In this document: positions 43,061 to 51,907 of the stretch, piece after piece
Numbering within the stretch: the first letter of the stretch is position 1
Layout: each line of letters starts with the position of its first letter
Origin: AP-15 sp963747735
GTDB lineage: Bacteria; Pseudomonadota; Alphaproteobacteria; ATCC43930; CGMCC-115725
DNA length: 64,000 nucleotides
Reading direction: 5' to 3'
Assembly: GCA_963747735.1 (NCBI GenBank)
Contig: CAVVGE010000007.1
Coordinates: 434,001 to 498,000 of the forward strand
The notes under the pieces: generated by a model
The model's database searches: none
What the model was told of the DNA's origin: nothing
What the model saw: the letters and a program-made list of their open reading frames with translations, nothing else
Made by a program: the position numbers and the translations under genes

Positions 43061-43720
43061 ATGTGGCCGTTCACCGGTGGCAAGCTCACTGTCCCGAGCC
43101 CCGAAAACTGTCTTCCGGGGCGGGCGATGAAGATGCCCGTGCCCGAGGCGCACTTTGTCAACGGCCACAAGCTCGAGCCGCCTTACCCGCACGGTCTGGA
43201 GCGAGCGATGTTCGGGCTCGGCTGCTTTTGGGGCGCCGAGCGGGTGTTCTGGCAGGCGCCGGGGGTCTGGGTCACCGCGGTCGGCTATGCCGGCGGCTCG
43301 ACCTCGAACCCGACCTATGAGGAGGTGTGCAGCGGGCGCACCGGGCATGCCGAGGCGGTGCTGGTCATCTTCGACCCCAAGGTCACGAGCTACGAGAAGC
43401 TGTTGAGCCTGTTCTGGGAGAGCCACGACCCGACCCAGGGCATGCGCCAGGGGAACGATGTCGGCACCCAGTACCGCTCGGCGATCTACACTTTTTCGCC
43501 GCAGCAGCGGGCTTTGGCCGAGGCGTCGCGCACCGCCTTCGAGGCACGCCTCGAAGCAGCCGGCTGGAGCCGGATCACAACCGAGATCGCCGATGCACCG
43601 CCGTTTTATTTTGCCGAGGACTACCACCAGCAGTACCTCGCCAAAAACCCGCGCGGCTATTGCGGTCTTGCCGGCACCGGCGTCAGCTGCCCGGTCCCGG
43701 CGCCGGCCGCTGCCGGCTGA
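43061..43720 (+). CDS. msrA: Peptide-methionine (S)-S-oxide reductase
   Basis: A 219-residue MsrA. The catalytic motif MFGLGCFWGAERVFW has Cys55. Further family blocks are TAVGYAGGSTSNPTYEEVCSG, GHAEAVLVIFDP and LLSLFWESHDPTQGMRQGND, then the YHQQYLAKNPRGYCG end with the resolving Cys region. ATG 43061 is chosen because GAGG stands 6-9 bases upstream; ATG 43049 is in frame too. The enzyme repairs oxidised methionine with thioredoxin. No msrB is nearby. Confidence 0.92.
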   Translation: MWPFTGGKLTVPSPENCLPGRAMKMPVPEAHFVNGHKLEPPYPHGLERAMFGLGCFWGAERVFWQAPGVWVTAVGYAGGSTSNPTYEEVCSGRTGHAEAVLVIFDPKVTSYEKLLSLFWESHDPTQGMRQGNDVGTQYRSAIYTFSPQQRALAEASRTAFEARLEAAGWSRITTEIADAPPFYFAEDYHQQYLAKNPRGYCGLAGTGVSCPVPAPAAAG

Positions 43721-43785
43721 GCTGGTGGAATAAGCCCGAACAGCCGGTGCCGCCGTTGCCGGCGGGGCGGCTCGGAGCGGGGGAA

Positions 43786-45060
43786 ATGCCGGGTCTCGAC
43801 ATGGTGCGGCGCAAAAGCGCGTGGCTCGCCCGCCTCGGCTCCGCCTCGCGACTGCCGGCGGCGCGCGGCTCGGTGTTTGCCGAGCCGGATTTCGTGCGGC
43901 TGTGGGTCGTCGGCCTGGTGGTGTTTGCAGTGCGCTGGCTCGAAATGCTGGCGGTTGCGGTTTTCGCCTATCAGCGCACCGGGTCGCCGTTTATCGTCGC
44001 CCTCCTGACGATGCTGCGGGTGTTGCCGATGGCGCTGTTCGGCGCGGTGATCGGCGCCGCAGCCGAGCGGGTCGAACGGCGCACCGCGCTGGTCTTTGTC
44101 CTCGTGTCGATGCTGCTGACCTCGCTGAGCCTCGCCATCCTCGCCTGGACCGGCACGCTCGCCATCTGGCATCTGGCCGTCGCGAGCTTTATCAACGGTG
44201 TTGGCTGGACCACCGACAACCCGGTGCGGCGCACCTTGATCGGCGAAGCGGTCGGGTCGGAACGGATGAGCGCGGCGATGTCGATCGATGTCGGCGCCAA
44301 CAATGCGAGCCGCATGCTGGGCCCGACCTTGGGCGGTGTGCTCCTCGCCGGTGTCGGGATCGGCGGCGCCTTTACGACGAGCGTTCTGTGCTACCTCGTC
44401 GCGATCGCCGCGGCGCTCCAGCTCCGTTATCGCAGCGGCGGCGGGCCGCCGACCGCGGAGAGCATTATCGCGCGGATGATCGCCGGTTTGCGGGTGGTGC
44501 GCCACGACCGCCGGTTGACCTCAATTCTGGTGATCACCGTCATCTACAACGTCTTTGGCTGGCCCTTTACCAGCATGGTGCCGGTAATCGGCCACGACCG
44601 GCTCGCCCTCGGGCCCGCCGGCATCGGCGTGCTGTCGAGCATGGACGGCGTCGGCGCCTTTTGCGGGGCGGTGGCGATCGCGATCGGCGCGCGGCCGGCG
44701 TTTTTCTCGCGGCTCTATCTCGGCGGCGTGTTCGGCTATTTGCTGCTGGTGCCGTTCTTCGCCTGGGCGGCCTACCCGGTGCTCGCCGGGTCTGTGCTGC
44801 TGGCAACCGGTCTCGCCAATGCCGGTTTCAGCATCATGCAGGCGACCCTGGTTTATCTCGCAGCCCCCGCGGAAATGCGCAGCCGGGTCTTTGGCGTGCT
44901 GTCGGTATGCATCGGCACCGGGATGCTGGGCTTTATCCATATCGGCGTCTTGGCGGACATGATCGGGGCGCCTGCTGCCGCCGCGGCCACCGGGATCGAA
45001 GGCCTGATCGCCTTGCTGTTGACCCGGCGATGGTGGTGGCCGCTGCTTCACCCCGGCTGA
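43786..45060 (+). CDS. MFS transporter (enterobactin-exporter EntS-like)
   Basis: A 424-residue MFS protein behind GGGGGAA. It begins with a soluble stretch then DFVRLWVVGLVVFAVRWLEMLAVAVF, and has LPMALFGAVIGAAAERVERRTALV as motif A and NGVGWTTDNPVRRTLIGEAVG, a block of the DHA3/EntS-like exporter group. The stop codon lies within the first unit of a 17-bp tandem repeat. It is co-directional with msrA (65 bp upstream). Possible drug or siderophore export; no biosynthetic cluster is present. Confidence 0.85.
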   Translation: MPGLDMVRRKSAWLARLGSASRLPAARGSVFAEPDFVRLWVVGLVVFAVRWLEMLAVAVFAYQRTGSPFIVALLTMLRVLPMALFGAVIGAAAERVERRTALVFVLVSMLLTSLSLAILAWTGTLAIWHLAVASFINGVGWTTDNPVRRTLIGEAVGSERMSAAMSIDVGANNASRMLGPTLGGVLLAGVGIGGAFTTSVLCYLVAIAAALQLRYRSGGGPPTAESIIARMIAGLRVVRHDRRLTSILVITVIYNVFGWPFTSMVPVIGHDRLALGPAGIGVLSSMDGVGAFCGAVAIAIGARPAFFSRLYLGGVFGYLLLVPFFAWAAYPVLAGSVLLATGLANAGFSIMQATLVYLAAPAEMRSRVFGVLSVCIGTGMLGFIHIGVLADMIGAPAAAAATGIEGLIALLLTRRWWWPLLHPG

Positions 45061-45119
45061 GCCCGCCCCCCGGCTGAGCCCGCCCCCCGGCTGAGCCCGC
45101 CCCCCGGCTGAGCCCGCCA
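45055..45119. repeat. 17-bp tandem repeat, about 3.8 copies, over an MFS stop codon
   Basis: The unit GGCTGAGCCCGCCCCCC starts at 45055, 45072, 45089 and 45106. The first unit contains the MFS stop codon, and every later unit repeats a TGA. It may be a slippage product; it has no dyad typical of a terminator. Confidence 0.85.
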
Positions 45120-45222
45120 TCGAGGGTGGGTTGCATAGAATCGCCGCCGCCTTGCCGGCGCGCGATGTTATTCTCGGCTGCGAAGCCTTACGGCGAAACG
45201 GCGCCGGCAACAGGAGAAACGA

Positions 45223-46431
45223 ATGTCGTCGATCCCGCTCGACCAGCGCCGCGCCGCGGCCGGCCCCATCGATTACGTCCAGCGCGCCCGCGACCTGGCG
45301 CCGATGCTGACCGCCGCGGCGGACGAGATCGAGGAGCACCGGCAATTGCCCGAGCGGGTGGTCGAGCGGCTCGTCGAAGAGGGATTTTTTCGCCTGCTGC
45401 TGCCGCATTCGCTGGGTGGGGCCGAGCTCGACCCGCGCACCTATGTCCAGGTGCTCGAAGAGCTCGCCAAGGCCGACCCGAGCACCGCCTGGTCGCTCGG
45501 TCAGAATTCGGGCTGCTCGATGTCGGCCCCCTATCTCGACCCGGCGGCGGCGCGCGAAATTTTCGGCCCGCCGCGCGGCATCCTCGCCTGGGGGCCGGAG
45601 CTGCCGGGTGCCGGGCGCGGTGTGGCGGTCGAAGGCGGCATTCGCGTCACCGGGCGCTGGGGCTTTGCCACCGGCAGCCGGCATGCGACCTGGCTCGGCG
45701 CGCATGTCCCGGTGGTCGAGGAGGACGGCACGCCGCGGCTCAACCCGAACGGGCGCCCCTTTGTCCGCACCGTGCTGTTCCCGAAATCGAGCGCCACGAT
45801 CATCGACAACTGGCAGGTGATCGGGTTGCGCGGCACCGGCAGCGACAGCTACACGGTCGAGGATTTGTTTGTGCCGCAAAAATACACCTGCTCGCGCGAC
45901 AACGACGCCGAAAGGCGCGAAGGGGGCCTCCTCTACAAATTCACCAGCGGCATGATGTACGCGGCCGGTTTTTCCAATGTCTCCCTCGGCATCGCGCGCG
46001 GGGCGCTCGAGCATTTCATCGTGCTGGCGCGCGACAAGATCCCGCGCGGCGCGAGGAGCCCGTTGCGCGAGAACAACGTGATCCAGTCGCAGGTCGCGCA
46101 ATGCGAGGCGAAATTGCGCTCGTGCCGCGCCTTTATCCACGCGACCTTGGCCGAGATGTGGGAGGCGGCCGAGCGCACCGGCGATTTTCTGCCCGAGCAG
46201 CACCCCCGGCTGCGTCTCGCCGCGACCTGGGCGATCCAGCAATCGCGCGAGGTGGTGGCCGCGGTCTACAGCTCTGCCGGCGCCACCGCGATCTTCAACG
46301 AGAACCCGTTCGAGCGCCGCCTGCGCGACATCCACGCCGGCAGCCAGCAAGGCCAGGGCCGGCCGATCCATTTCGAGACGGTGGGCCAGATCCTGCTCGG
46401 CCTGCCGCCGCAGGGCCGCATGTTCCGCTAG
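45223..46431 (+). CDS. Acyl-CoA-dehydrogenase-fold flavin-dependent monooxygenase
   Basis: A 402-residue protein of the acyl-CoA dehydrogenase fold, group D monooxygenase type (HsaA/p-HPA hydroxylase/DszC-like). The N-terminal helices contain LPERVVERLVEEGFFRLLLPHSLGG. The beta domain has GGIRVTGRWGFATGSRHATW and GLRGTGSDSYTVEDLFVP, a hallmark of this group. The C-terminal helices include AQCEAKLRSCRAFIHATL. The catalytic Glu of true dehydrogenases is not evident. An AGGAGAAA site precedes the ATG. It would need a separate flavin reductase, not seen here. Confidence 0.85.
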   Translation: MSSIPLDQRRAAAGPIDYVQRARDLAPMLTAAADEIEEHRQLPERVVERLVEEGFFRLLLPHSLGGAELDPRTYVQVLEELAKADPSTAWSLGQNSGCSMSAPYLDPAAAREIFGPPRGILAWGPELPGAGRGVAVEGGIRVTGRWGFATGSRHATWLGAHVPVVEEDGTPRLNPNGRPFVRTVLFPKSSATIIDNWQVIGLRGTGSDSYTVEDLFVPQKYTCSRDNDAERREGGLLYKFTSGMMYAAGFSNVSLGIARGALEHFIVLARDKIPRGARSPLRENNVIQSQVAQCEAKLRSCRAFIHATLAEMWEAAERTGDFLPEQHPRLRLAATWAIQQSREVVAAVYSSAGATAIFNENPFERRLRDIHAGSQQGQGRPIHFETVGQILLGLPPQGRMFR

Positions 46432-46442
46432 CCGCCGGCCAC

Positions 46443-46604
46443 CTACATTCCGCCGCCGTCGCCACCCCCGCCACCGTCACCGCCGCCCATGCTGCCGTTA
46501 TAAGCCGGGCCCGGCGGCCGCGACGGCGGGTCCGCGCTGGTTTGCGCGCAACCCGACAGCAACAGAAGCGCCAGGCAAAACACCGAGCATGCGAGCCGTT
46601 TCAT
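46443..46604 (-). CDS. Small glycine-rich lipoprotein
   Basis: A 53-residue protein starting MKRLACSVFCLALLLLSGCAQT. This is a complete lipoprotein signal peptide with lipobox LSGC (Cys19), followed by a Pro-rich spacer (DPPSRPPGPAYN) and a Gly/Asp tail (GGGDGGGGGDGGG). It converges on the flavoprotein gene with 11 bp between stops. The clear lipobox in so short a frame supports a real gene, although no ribosome-binding site is strong. Function unknown. Confidence 0.65.
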   Translation of the reverse strand: MKRLACSVFCLALLLLSGCAQTSADPPSRPPGPAYNGSMGGGDGGGGGDGGGM

Positions 46605-46750
46605 CGCGGTCCGGTCCCATTGCCGCCGAGATTATGATGGACGGCGGGCCCGGTTTATTCCGTCGGCCGACACGATGCCGAGCAGCCTGTGGCAACTGCG
46701 TCCTTCGAGGCCGCACCAGCGAAAGTTAATGCGGTTCTTCTCTTGAGGCT

Positions 46751-46870
46751 TTCCCGGCGCAGGCCGGGACCCACCGCGCGATGAGACTGTGAATTTGCGT
46801 GCTGCTCGCCGATTATGCGCTCTATCAGGCACCGTGTCGCGGAACTGTGGGTCCCGGCCTGCGCCGGGAA
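46751..46870. repeat. 24-bp perfect inverted repeat flanking a 72-bp centre
   Basis: Arms 46751-46774 and 46847-46870 are exact reverse complements and carry the CCCGGCGCAGGCCGGG core also found at 36545-36570. The element fills most of the 325-bp gap between the small lipoprotein and the tad genes; no gene is visible in that gap. This is consistent with a dispersed palindromic (possibly transposase-mobilised) repeat. Confidence 0.8.
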
Positions 46871-46929
46871 GGCGAATTTGGGATATCTGCGAGGGCTAAC
46901 ACAGTCTTTCGGCTTGTTTTGTTTAAAAG

Positions 46930-47388
46930 CTACGAGTTCTGCGGGTAGCAGGCGCTCGCGGTCAGCATGACGCCGCCGGCGGGAAAGAAAAAGGCGAGTG
47001 GCGCCACGCTGACGAAGGTCTTGGTGATCGAAACTTGCGCGAAGCCGGAGGTGCCGCCGCAGCTGGCGTTTGGCGTCGGGGTGATGTCGCCGTTGGCCAG
47101 GGAGACGCCCCATTGGCCGGCGATCCCTTCGACATAGCTTTGCGTGGTCGATTGGCTGTAGGCGCCGCCCGAGGCGCAGGGGCCGGTCGGGCTCGTCCCT
47201 TGCGCGATCGCCATGCAGCGGGCGCCGGCGCCGGCGGTTTCCTGCAAGGCCTGCCAGGTCCACAACGCGCGGCCGAGCTCGATCGAGCCGATCAGCAAGG
47301 CGAGAAAGGCCGGCGCCACCAGGGCGAATTCGAGCGCTGCGACACCGCCGCACGACCGGCCGAGGGTCCGCAGCCGGTGCCGCCTCAT
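46930..47388 (-). CDS. TadE-family pseudopilin-like protein
   Basis: A 152-residue TadE-like protein. The N-terminus RSCGGVAALEFALVAPAFLALLIGSIELGRALW has the prepilin-like Gly-x4-Glu pattern (ALEFAL) and one membrane helix, as in Tad/Flp minor pseudopilins. The rest is a small periplasmic domain with a terminal Cys pair. Its ATG overlaps the previous stop (ATGA), so it is the last gene of a three-gene tad set. No TadZ/A/B/C assembly genes are within the window. Confidence 0.85.
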   Translation of the reverse strand: MRRHRLRTLGRSCGGVAALEFALVAPAFLALLIGSIELGRALWTWQALQETAGAGARCMAIAQGTSPTGPCASGGAYSQSTTQSYVEGIAGQWGVSLANGDITPTPNASCGGTSGFAQVSITKTFVSVAPLAFFFPAGGVMLTASACYPQNS

Positions 47389-47912
47389 TGCGTTTCGACA
47401 ATCGCGCTGCGGCTGATCGCCCCGTTCTGGACAAAGCCGAACGACGGAAACATCGGCGTGAAGCTGCGGCTCGCCGTGATCGTCACGAACTGGCCGGCGA
47501 TGCCGCCGCCGCCGCAGGCGCTCTGGCAGGAGACGGCACCGCCCCAGCTCCAGCTGCCGGGGGTGCCGGTCGGGCAATAACAGCCGGTCGCGTCGTTGCC
47601 GTTGTTGACATCGACCGCGCTGGTCGCCCACCCCGTGCCGTTGGTGTCGTTGACGACATTTCCGATGTCGGTCGAGAGCCCGGAAGGATTGGTGGCGACC
47701 AGGGCGGCATTGTTTTCGGCGTATTGCGCGCCGGCGCTGACCGCCGCATCGAGCTCGGACATCGTGTAGATCACGCTGCCGACATCGACAACGCCGGCAA
47801 GCACGATCAGAAACACCGTGGATAAGAGCGCAAATTCGATCGCCGCGACGCCAGAGTCTTCGCGCCCCCACAAGAGGTGCAGGACGGCTTGCGCCAGAGC
47901 GCGACGCCGCAT
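47385..47912 (-). CDS. TadE/TadF-like pseudopilin protein
   Basis: A 175-residue protein with the N-terminal signature EDSGVAAIEFALLSTVFLIVLAGVVDVG of TadE/TadG-like proteins and one membrane helix. An Asn/Thr/Gly-rich periplasmic part with several cysteines (CYCPTG, CQSACGGGG) follows. It lies between the TadG-like gene (17 bp upstream) and the TadE gene (ATGA overlap), so all three are one transcript. Confidence 0.85.
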   Translation of the reverse strand: MRRRALAQAVLHLLWGREDSGVAAIEFALLSTVFLIVLAGVVDVGSVIYTMSELDAAVSAGAQYAENNAALVATNPSGLSTDIGNVVNDTNGTGWATSAVDVNNGNDATGCYCPTGTPGSWSWGGAVSCQSACGGGGIAGQFVTITASRSFTPMFPSFGFVQNGAISRSAIVETQ

Positions 47913-47929
47913 CGGAGCGCTCCGCCCCG

Positions 47930-49867
47930 TTATTTCACCAGGGCGACGGTGCCGCCCGCGCCGGCCCCGCCGCCGCCGAGCCCGGTGCAGGTCGTGCCGA
48001 TGGCGCTGGCGCCGCTCACGGTAACCTGCGAGCCGATCAATTCCAGGCAGGCGGCCGATCCGCCGCCGAGGCTCGAAGCTGAGCTGACGGTGATCGGCCC
48101 GTTGGGCATATAGACCGCGCCCGAGTAGGAGCCGCTGCTCGCCAACTCGAAGAGCGCACCTGCCGTGTTGGAAGTGGAGGTCGGTCCGATGACCGCGATC
48201 CCGGCGGTGCTTCCCGTGGTGGGCGCGACCAAGGCGGCGCTGGAGGCCGAGAGCACGCAGACCGCCATGCCCGAGCAAGTACCCGAAGACGGTGTTTCGA
48301 CGGCACCGAGAACGAGGGTCACGCCCGTGTCGGCGGTGCCGCCGCTCCATCCGGAGCAGCCGCCGCCGCCCGAGGCCGACTCGTTGTCGATGTAGTCGCT
48401 GACCGTATAGATGCCGGAGCCGAGCGTGGTGTTGCTGGCCGAGCTTGCGATGATCGCACCGTTGATGTCGTGCTCGGATGCGTCCGGCAGCGCGAGACAG
48501 GCGGCCGACGCAGCGCTGATGTTGCCGTTCAGCTGGAATGAGGTCGTGCCGCTCAGGGCGTCGGCGAACAGGAGCTTCGACGAGCTCGCGGCGACGGCCC
48601 CGTTGCCGTTGCTGCTCGCCCCGATGGCATAGGTGTTGGTGGTGCCCGAGCCGAGCTTGATCGTCGCCGAGGAGCCTGCATAGACGCCGCCGCCGAAGGT
48701 AAAGCTGCTCGAGGCGGTGCCCGAGATGCCCATCGTCAGACTCGTCGAGCTCTCGACGCAGAGGCTGTACTTGCCGCCGTCGGTGCAGGCGCTCGTGCCG
48801 GGTCCGATGTCGAAGGTTCCGGCCCCGAACGTTGCGGTTGACGAGCTGGAAACCGTGACCCCTTGGGCAATCTTGAAGATGCCGGGGCCGGTGGTCAGGC
48901 CGGCGGAGCTGCTGACCGTTATGCCGCCGCTGAAATTGTAGGTCGTGGTGGCCGAGCCGCCGGTGTTGAACGCGAGGTTGGCCGTGGAAGTAACGCTGAG
49001 CGAGCCGAAATTGTAAGAGCCTCCGCTCGTGCAGGTGAGAGTCCAGTTTGCTCCCGAATGCGTCGGCGTGCTGCAGCCCGAGGGCACGGAGCCCGTCCAG
49101 GTGATGCTGGAGAAGCTGAGGTTGGCGCCCGGCGTGACCGATGGCGCCGCTGGCGATGTTAGCGCCTCGACGGTGGCGAGCCGCGCGACAGCGCCGGTCA
49201 CCCCGGTGTTCGCGGCGAGCGGGTCGGCCGTGGTCCTCTTGCTATAGGTGGGCGCGCCGCCGCCGGGTGCGACGATGCTGCTGGCGCCGATGGCGATGTA
49301 GGCCGTTCCGTAATCGAGGACCTTGGTGGTGATCTTGCTGGCCGAAGACACGGTTACGGCCGCGTTCGAGGCGACCGCGCAGTTATCGGCCGTTATTCCG
49401 GCGGCGCTCGCCACCGTCACACCCGTGCCGCTGCTGCTGAGCGCGATGATGCAGCCCGGCGCGTCGGCTTTGATCTCGGCGGAGGCGGCGGCGGTGACCG
49501 GCAAGGTGGTGTTGCTGGTCAGCACCCGCGCCAGATAGAGCGGCACATTCTTGGTGACGCCGACCTGCATCGCCTGGTTGCCGTCGCCGGTCGGCGAGGT
49601 GACGATGCTCGCGCTCGGGCTGGAGAAGCCGTTGAGGCTGGCGATGCTGGCGGCGGCACCGGTGGCGTCGCCGGTCGAGGCGGTGGCGTTGTAGACCAGC
49701 GCGCCGGCATAGGCGGCGAGGTCGGCGGTCCGCTGGTTTTCGGTGCGCTGCATCAGCGCGCGCCCGTAATCGACCGCCAATGCCGCGACCCCGATCACCG
49801 CGACAAACGAGAGTGCTGCGATAATGCTGATCGAGCCCCGCCGATCGCCAAGAACCTTCCCGAGCAT
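47930..49867 (-). CDS. TadG-like protein with long Ser/Thr/Ala-rich repetitive periplasmic region
   Basis: A 645-residue protein. Residues 1-40 (GDRRGSISIIAALSFVAVIG, then DYGRALMQRTENQRTADLAA) match the TadG N-terminal domain with its single membrane helix. Where TadG usually has a von Willebrand A domain, this protein has about 500 residues of Ser/Ala/Thr/Gly-rich, beta-prone repeats around the pattern (T/A)VSSAS, such as ITVSSASSLG and VTVASAAGIT. I see no MIDAS DxSxS. It may be a surface-exposed adhesive or spacer version of TadG. It is the first gene of the operon. Confidence 0.8.
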   Translation of the reverse strand: MLGKVLGDRRGSISIIAALSFVAVIGVAALAVDYGRALMQRTENQRTADLAAYAGALVYNATASTGDATGAAASIASLNGFSSPSASIVTSPTGDGNQAMQVGVTKNVPLYLARVLTSNTTLPVTAAASAEIKADAPGCIIALSSSGTGVTVASAAGITADNCAVASNAAVTVSSASKITTKVLDYGTAYIAIGASSIVAPGGGAPTYSKRTTADPLAANTGVTGAVARLATVEALTSPAAPSVTPGANLSFSSITWTGSVPSGCSTPTHSGANWTLTCTSGGSYNFGSLSVTSTANLAFNTGGSATTTYNFSGGITVSSSAGLTTGPGIFKIAQGVTVSSSSTATFGAGTFDIGPGTSACTDGGKYSLCVESSTSLTMGISGTASSSFTFGGGVYAGSSATIKLGSGTTNTYAIGASSNGNGAVAASSSKLLFADALSGTTSFQLNGNISAASAACLALPDASEHDINGAIIASSASNTTLGSGIYTVSDYIDNESASGGGGCSGWSGGTADTGVTLVLGAVETPSSGTCSGMAVCVLSASSAALVAPTTGSTAGIAVIGPTSTSNTAGALFELASSGSYSGAVYMPNGPITVSSASSLGGGSAACLELIGSQVTVSGASAIGTTCTGLGGGGAGAGGTVALVK

Positions 49868-50106
49868 CGCCTAAACCCTTGCCACCGTTGCGAGCCTCCA
49901 GCGGCAGGACCCGCCCGGCTGCTCCCAAAGCCTGCGCCGCCTTCGCTCGCCCGCATCACAAGAGGAAACGGCGCGATCTCAGCCGGCAAAACTTCGCGGG
50001 CCCGAGGCTAGAAGGCACGGGTAAACGAGCCGTTAACGGGTGACCGGTCGCGCGGCGCCGCGGTTCGCGCTATGCTGAAGGGTCGCTGGTGATAAACGAG
50101 GCTGGC

Positions 50107-50565
50107 GTGCCGCGCTCCGGCGCCCGATCGCAGCTGCCGCAGATCGCGTTCGCCTTGAGTCTGGCGGCGGCGCCGCTCGGCTGCGCGGTGGCGCCGGCGC
50201 CGCCGTCGAACCCGTTTGTCGGCAGCTGGGCCACCGTCGACAACGACGTCGTCACCATTCGCCCCGACACGATCGTCCAGCGCGAGTCGGACGGAGAAAG
50301 CGTGGCGCTCGACAACCGCACCTGCCACGGGGTCTTTCGCTTTGCCTACGACACCAGAAGCCGGCAAGCGCTGACGGGCCTGATCACCCGTCAGCCCGAG
50401 CTGCAAAGGAAATTGTCGGACATGTTGCCGGCGCCGAGCTATCAAGTGGCCGAGCTCGACTGCGACCACGGCGACCAAACTTACGTATTGCTGAATGATG
50501 GGCAGCTGGTCGCAATTTATCGCGACGGCGACATCGGCGCCATCGACCGTCTGGCGCGTCGTTGA
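50107..50565 (+). CDS. Exported hypothetical protein
   Basis: A 152-residue protein from GTG 50107 (GAGG six bases upstream; an upstream GTG at 50089 is also open). The N-terminus is a signal sequence ending PLGCAVAP. The Cys could be lipidated but the lipobox is imperfect (PLGC). The mature domain has FVGSWATVDNDVVTIRPDTIVQR, then RTCHGVFRFAYD and VAELDCDHGDQTYVLLNDGQLVAIYRDGD, a small beta-fold with a likely Cys-Cys pair. No family is recognised. It precedes the Pro-rich lipoprotein by 3 bp, so they are likely co-transcribed. Confidence 0.65.
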   Translation: MPRSGARSQLPQIAFALSLAAAPLGCAVAPAPPSNPFVGSWATVDNDVVTIRPDTIVQRESDGESVALDNRTCHGVFRFAYDTRSRQALTGLITRQPELQRKLSDMLPAPSYQVAELDCDHGDQTYVLLNDGQLVAIYRDGDIGAIDRLARR

Positions 50566-50568
50566 TCT

Positions 50569-51174
50569 ATGCTATATTCAAGCCGCGGGGACGAAGCCGA
50601 AGATGCGGGCGGGCGGATCGTGGCTGGGGTGACAAAGGCCGGGCGACGGCCGCTGTTCAATCTCGTTTTGACCGGGCTCGTTTTGACCGGGCTGGCGGTG
50701 CTGGCGCTGGCGGGGTGCGCATCGACGCCGCCGCCGCCGCCGCCAAAACCGGTCGCGGCGTTGCCGCCCCCGCCCCCGCCTCCGCCGCCGCGGGTGCGGC
50801 CCCGGCCGGTGCCGCGGCCCGCGCACAAACCCGAAGCACCGCCCGAGACACCGGGGGACGAGGCGATGGCGATGGCCGCGCCGCAACCGGGCGGACCGCC
50901 GCCGGCGCCGGTCCCGCCGCGGGCGAGCGAGCTGATCGGCCTCGACCAATCGGCCGCCGCGCGGCTGTTCGGCGCCGCGGCGGAAACCGCCGAAGAGCCG
51001 CCGGCCACGGTATGGCGCTGGCGCAGCGCCAGCTGCGAGCTCGACCTGTTCTTTTACCTGGATCTGCGCAGCGGCCGGATGCGCAGCCTGCGCTATGCCT
51101 TTAAGGGCGACGCTGGCGACAGCGCCGAGCAGCAGGATTGTCTGCGCTCGCTCTCCGTGGCGCGCAGAACCTAG
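50569..51174 (+). CDS. Proline-rich lipoprotein
   Basis: A 201-residue protein with a long N-terminal leader and a lipobox LALAGC (Cys50). A pure proline stretch and PRPVPRPAHKPEAPPE follow, a rigid rod that could cross the periplasm. A C-terminal domain (GLDQSAAARLFGAAAE, WRWRSASCELDLFFYLD, EQQDCLRSL) with two cysteines completes it. The hydrophobic core of the leader was lengthened by an exact 15-bp tandem duplication (LVLTG twice). The gene lies 13 bp upstream of a ChvI-like regulator and may belong to an envelope-stress operon. Confidence 0.7.
   Translation: MLYSSRGDEAEDAGGRIVAGVTKAGRRPLFNLVLTGLVLTGLAVLALAGCASTPPPPPPKPVAALPPPPPPPPPRVRPRPVPRPAHKPEAPPETPGDEAMAMAAPQPGGPPPAPVPPRASELIGLDQSAAARLFGAAAETAEEPPATVWRWRSASCELDLFFYLDLRSGRMRSLRYAFKGDAGDSAEQQDCLRSLSVARRT
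50662..50691. repeat. 15-bp exact tandem duplication in a lipoprotein leader
   Basis: CTCGTTTTGACCGGG occurs twice in a row (50662-50676, 50677-50691), keeping the frame and doubling LVLTG in the signal peptide core. Confidence 0.85.
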
Positions 51175-51187
51175 GGGTGCGCCGGCA

Positions 51188-51907
51188 ATGCCGCATCTGC
51201 TGCTGGTCGACGACGACGATTTGTTTCGCGAGTCGCTCGAGCTCAACCTGATCGACGAAGGCTATGCCGTCACCTCGTTTGGCAGCGGCGGCGCGGCGCT
51301 CACCTATCTCGAGCAAGGCGGCGCCGCCGATGCGATGCTGCTCGACTGGCGCATGCCGCAGCTGACCGGGATCGAGGTCTTGCGCCGCATGCGAGGGTCG
51401 GGAATTGCGATCCCCGTGATCTTTCTGACCGCGCTGTCGGACGATATATACGAGGAGGCGGCGCTGGCCGGGGGTGCTGTCGATTTTATTGACAAATCGC
51501 GCCGCCTGCCGATCCTGATCAAGCGGATCGAGCTGATCGCCGAGGGTGCGCGGCCGGCCGCCGAGCCGGACCCGGCGCGGCCGGAGGTCGTGCAGCTCGG
51601 CCGGCTCGAGCTGAGCTTCGACACGAGCCGCGCCACCTGGACCGGCCGCCCGGTCGATCTGACCTTGACAGAATTCAAGATCTTGGCGCTGCTCGCCGAA
51701 AATGCCGGCCACGACGTCGGCTATCGCGACATCTATGATCTCGTGCATGGCAAGGACTTTGTTGCCGGCCACGGTGCAGAGGGGTATCGGGCCAATGTCC
51801 GCACCTTTATCAAGCGTATCCGCAAGAAGTTCCGCGATGGCGACCCCGGTTTCGACCGTATCGAAAATTACGCCGGTTTCGGATACCGCTGGAACGCGCG
51901 GGCGTGA
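51188..51907 (+). CDS. OmpR/ChvI-like response regulator
   Basis: A 239-residue response regulator. The receiver domain has LLVDDDD, phospho-acceptor Asp53 in MLLDWRMP, the Thr in FLTAL and the Lys in FIDKS. The C-terminal winged helix is OmpR-type (LTLTEFKILALLAENAGHDV, then VRTFIKRIRKKFR and GFGYRW). The spacing and sequence resemble ChvI, which in alphaproteobacteria controls envelope and acid responses. It overlaps the kinase gene by 71 bp. Confidence 0.88.
   Translation: MPHLLLVDDDDLFRESLELNLIDEGYAVTSFGSGGAALTYLEQGGAADAMLLDWRMPQLTGIEVLRRMRGSGIAIPVIFLTALSDDIYEEAALAGGAVDFIDKSRRLPILIKRIELIAEGARPAAEPDPARPEVVQLGRLELSFDTSRATWTGRPVDLTLTEFKILALLAENAGHDVGYRDIYDLVHGKDFVAGHGAEGYRANVRTFIKRIRKKFRDGDPGFDRIENYAGFGYRWNARA

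Noticed and set aside
45055..45119. Tandem 17-bp units considered as a CRISPR-like or minisatellite regulatory array
   Set aside because: The units are directly adjacent without spacers and simply run from the stop codon outward, which fits slippage.
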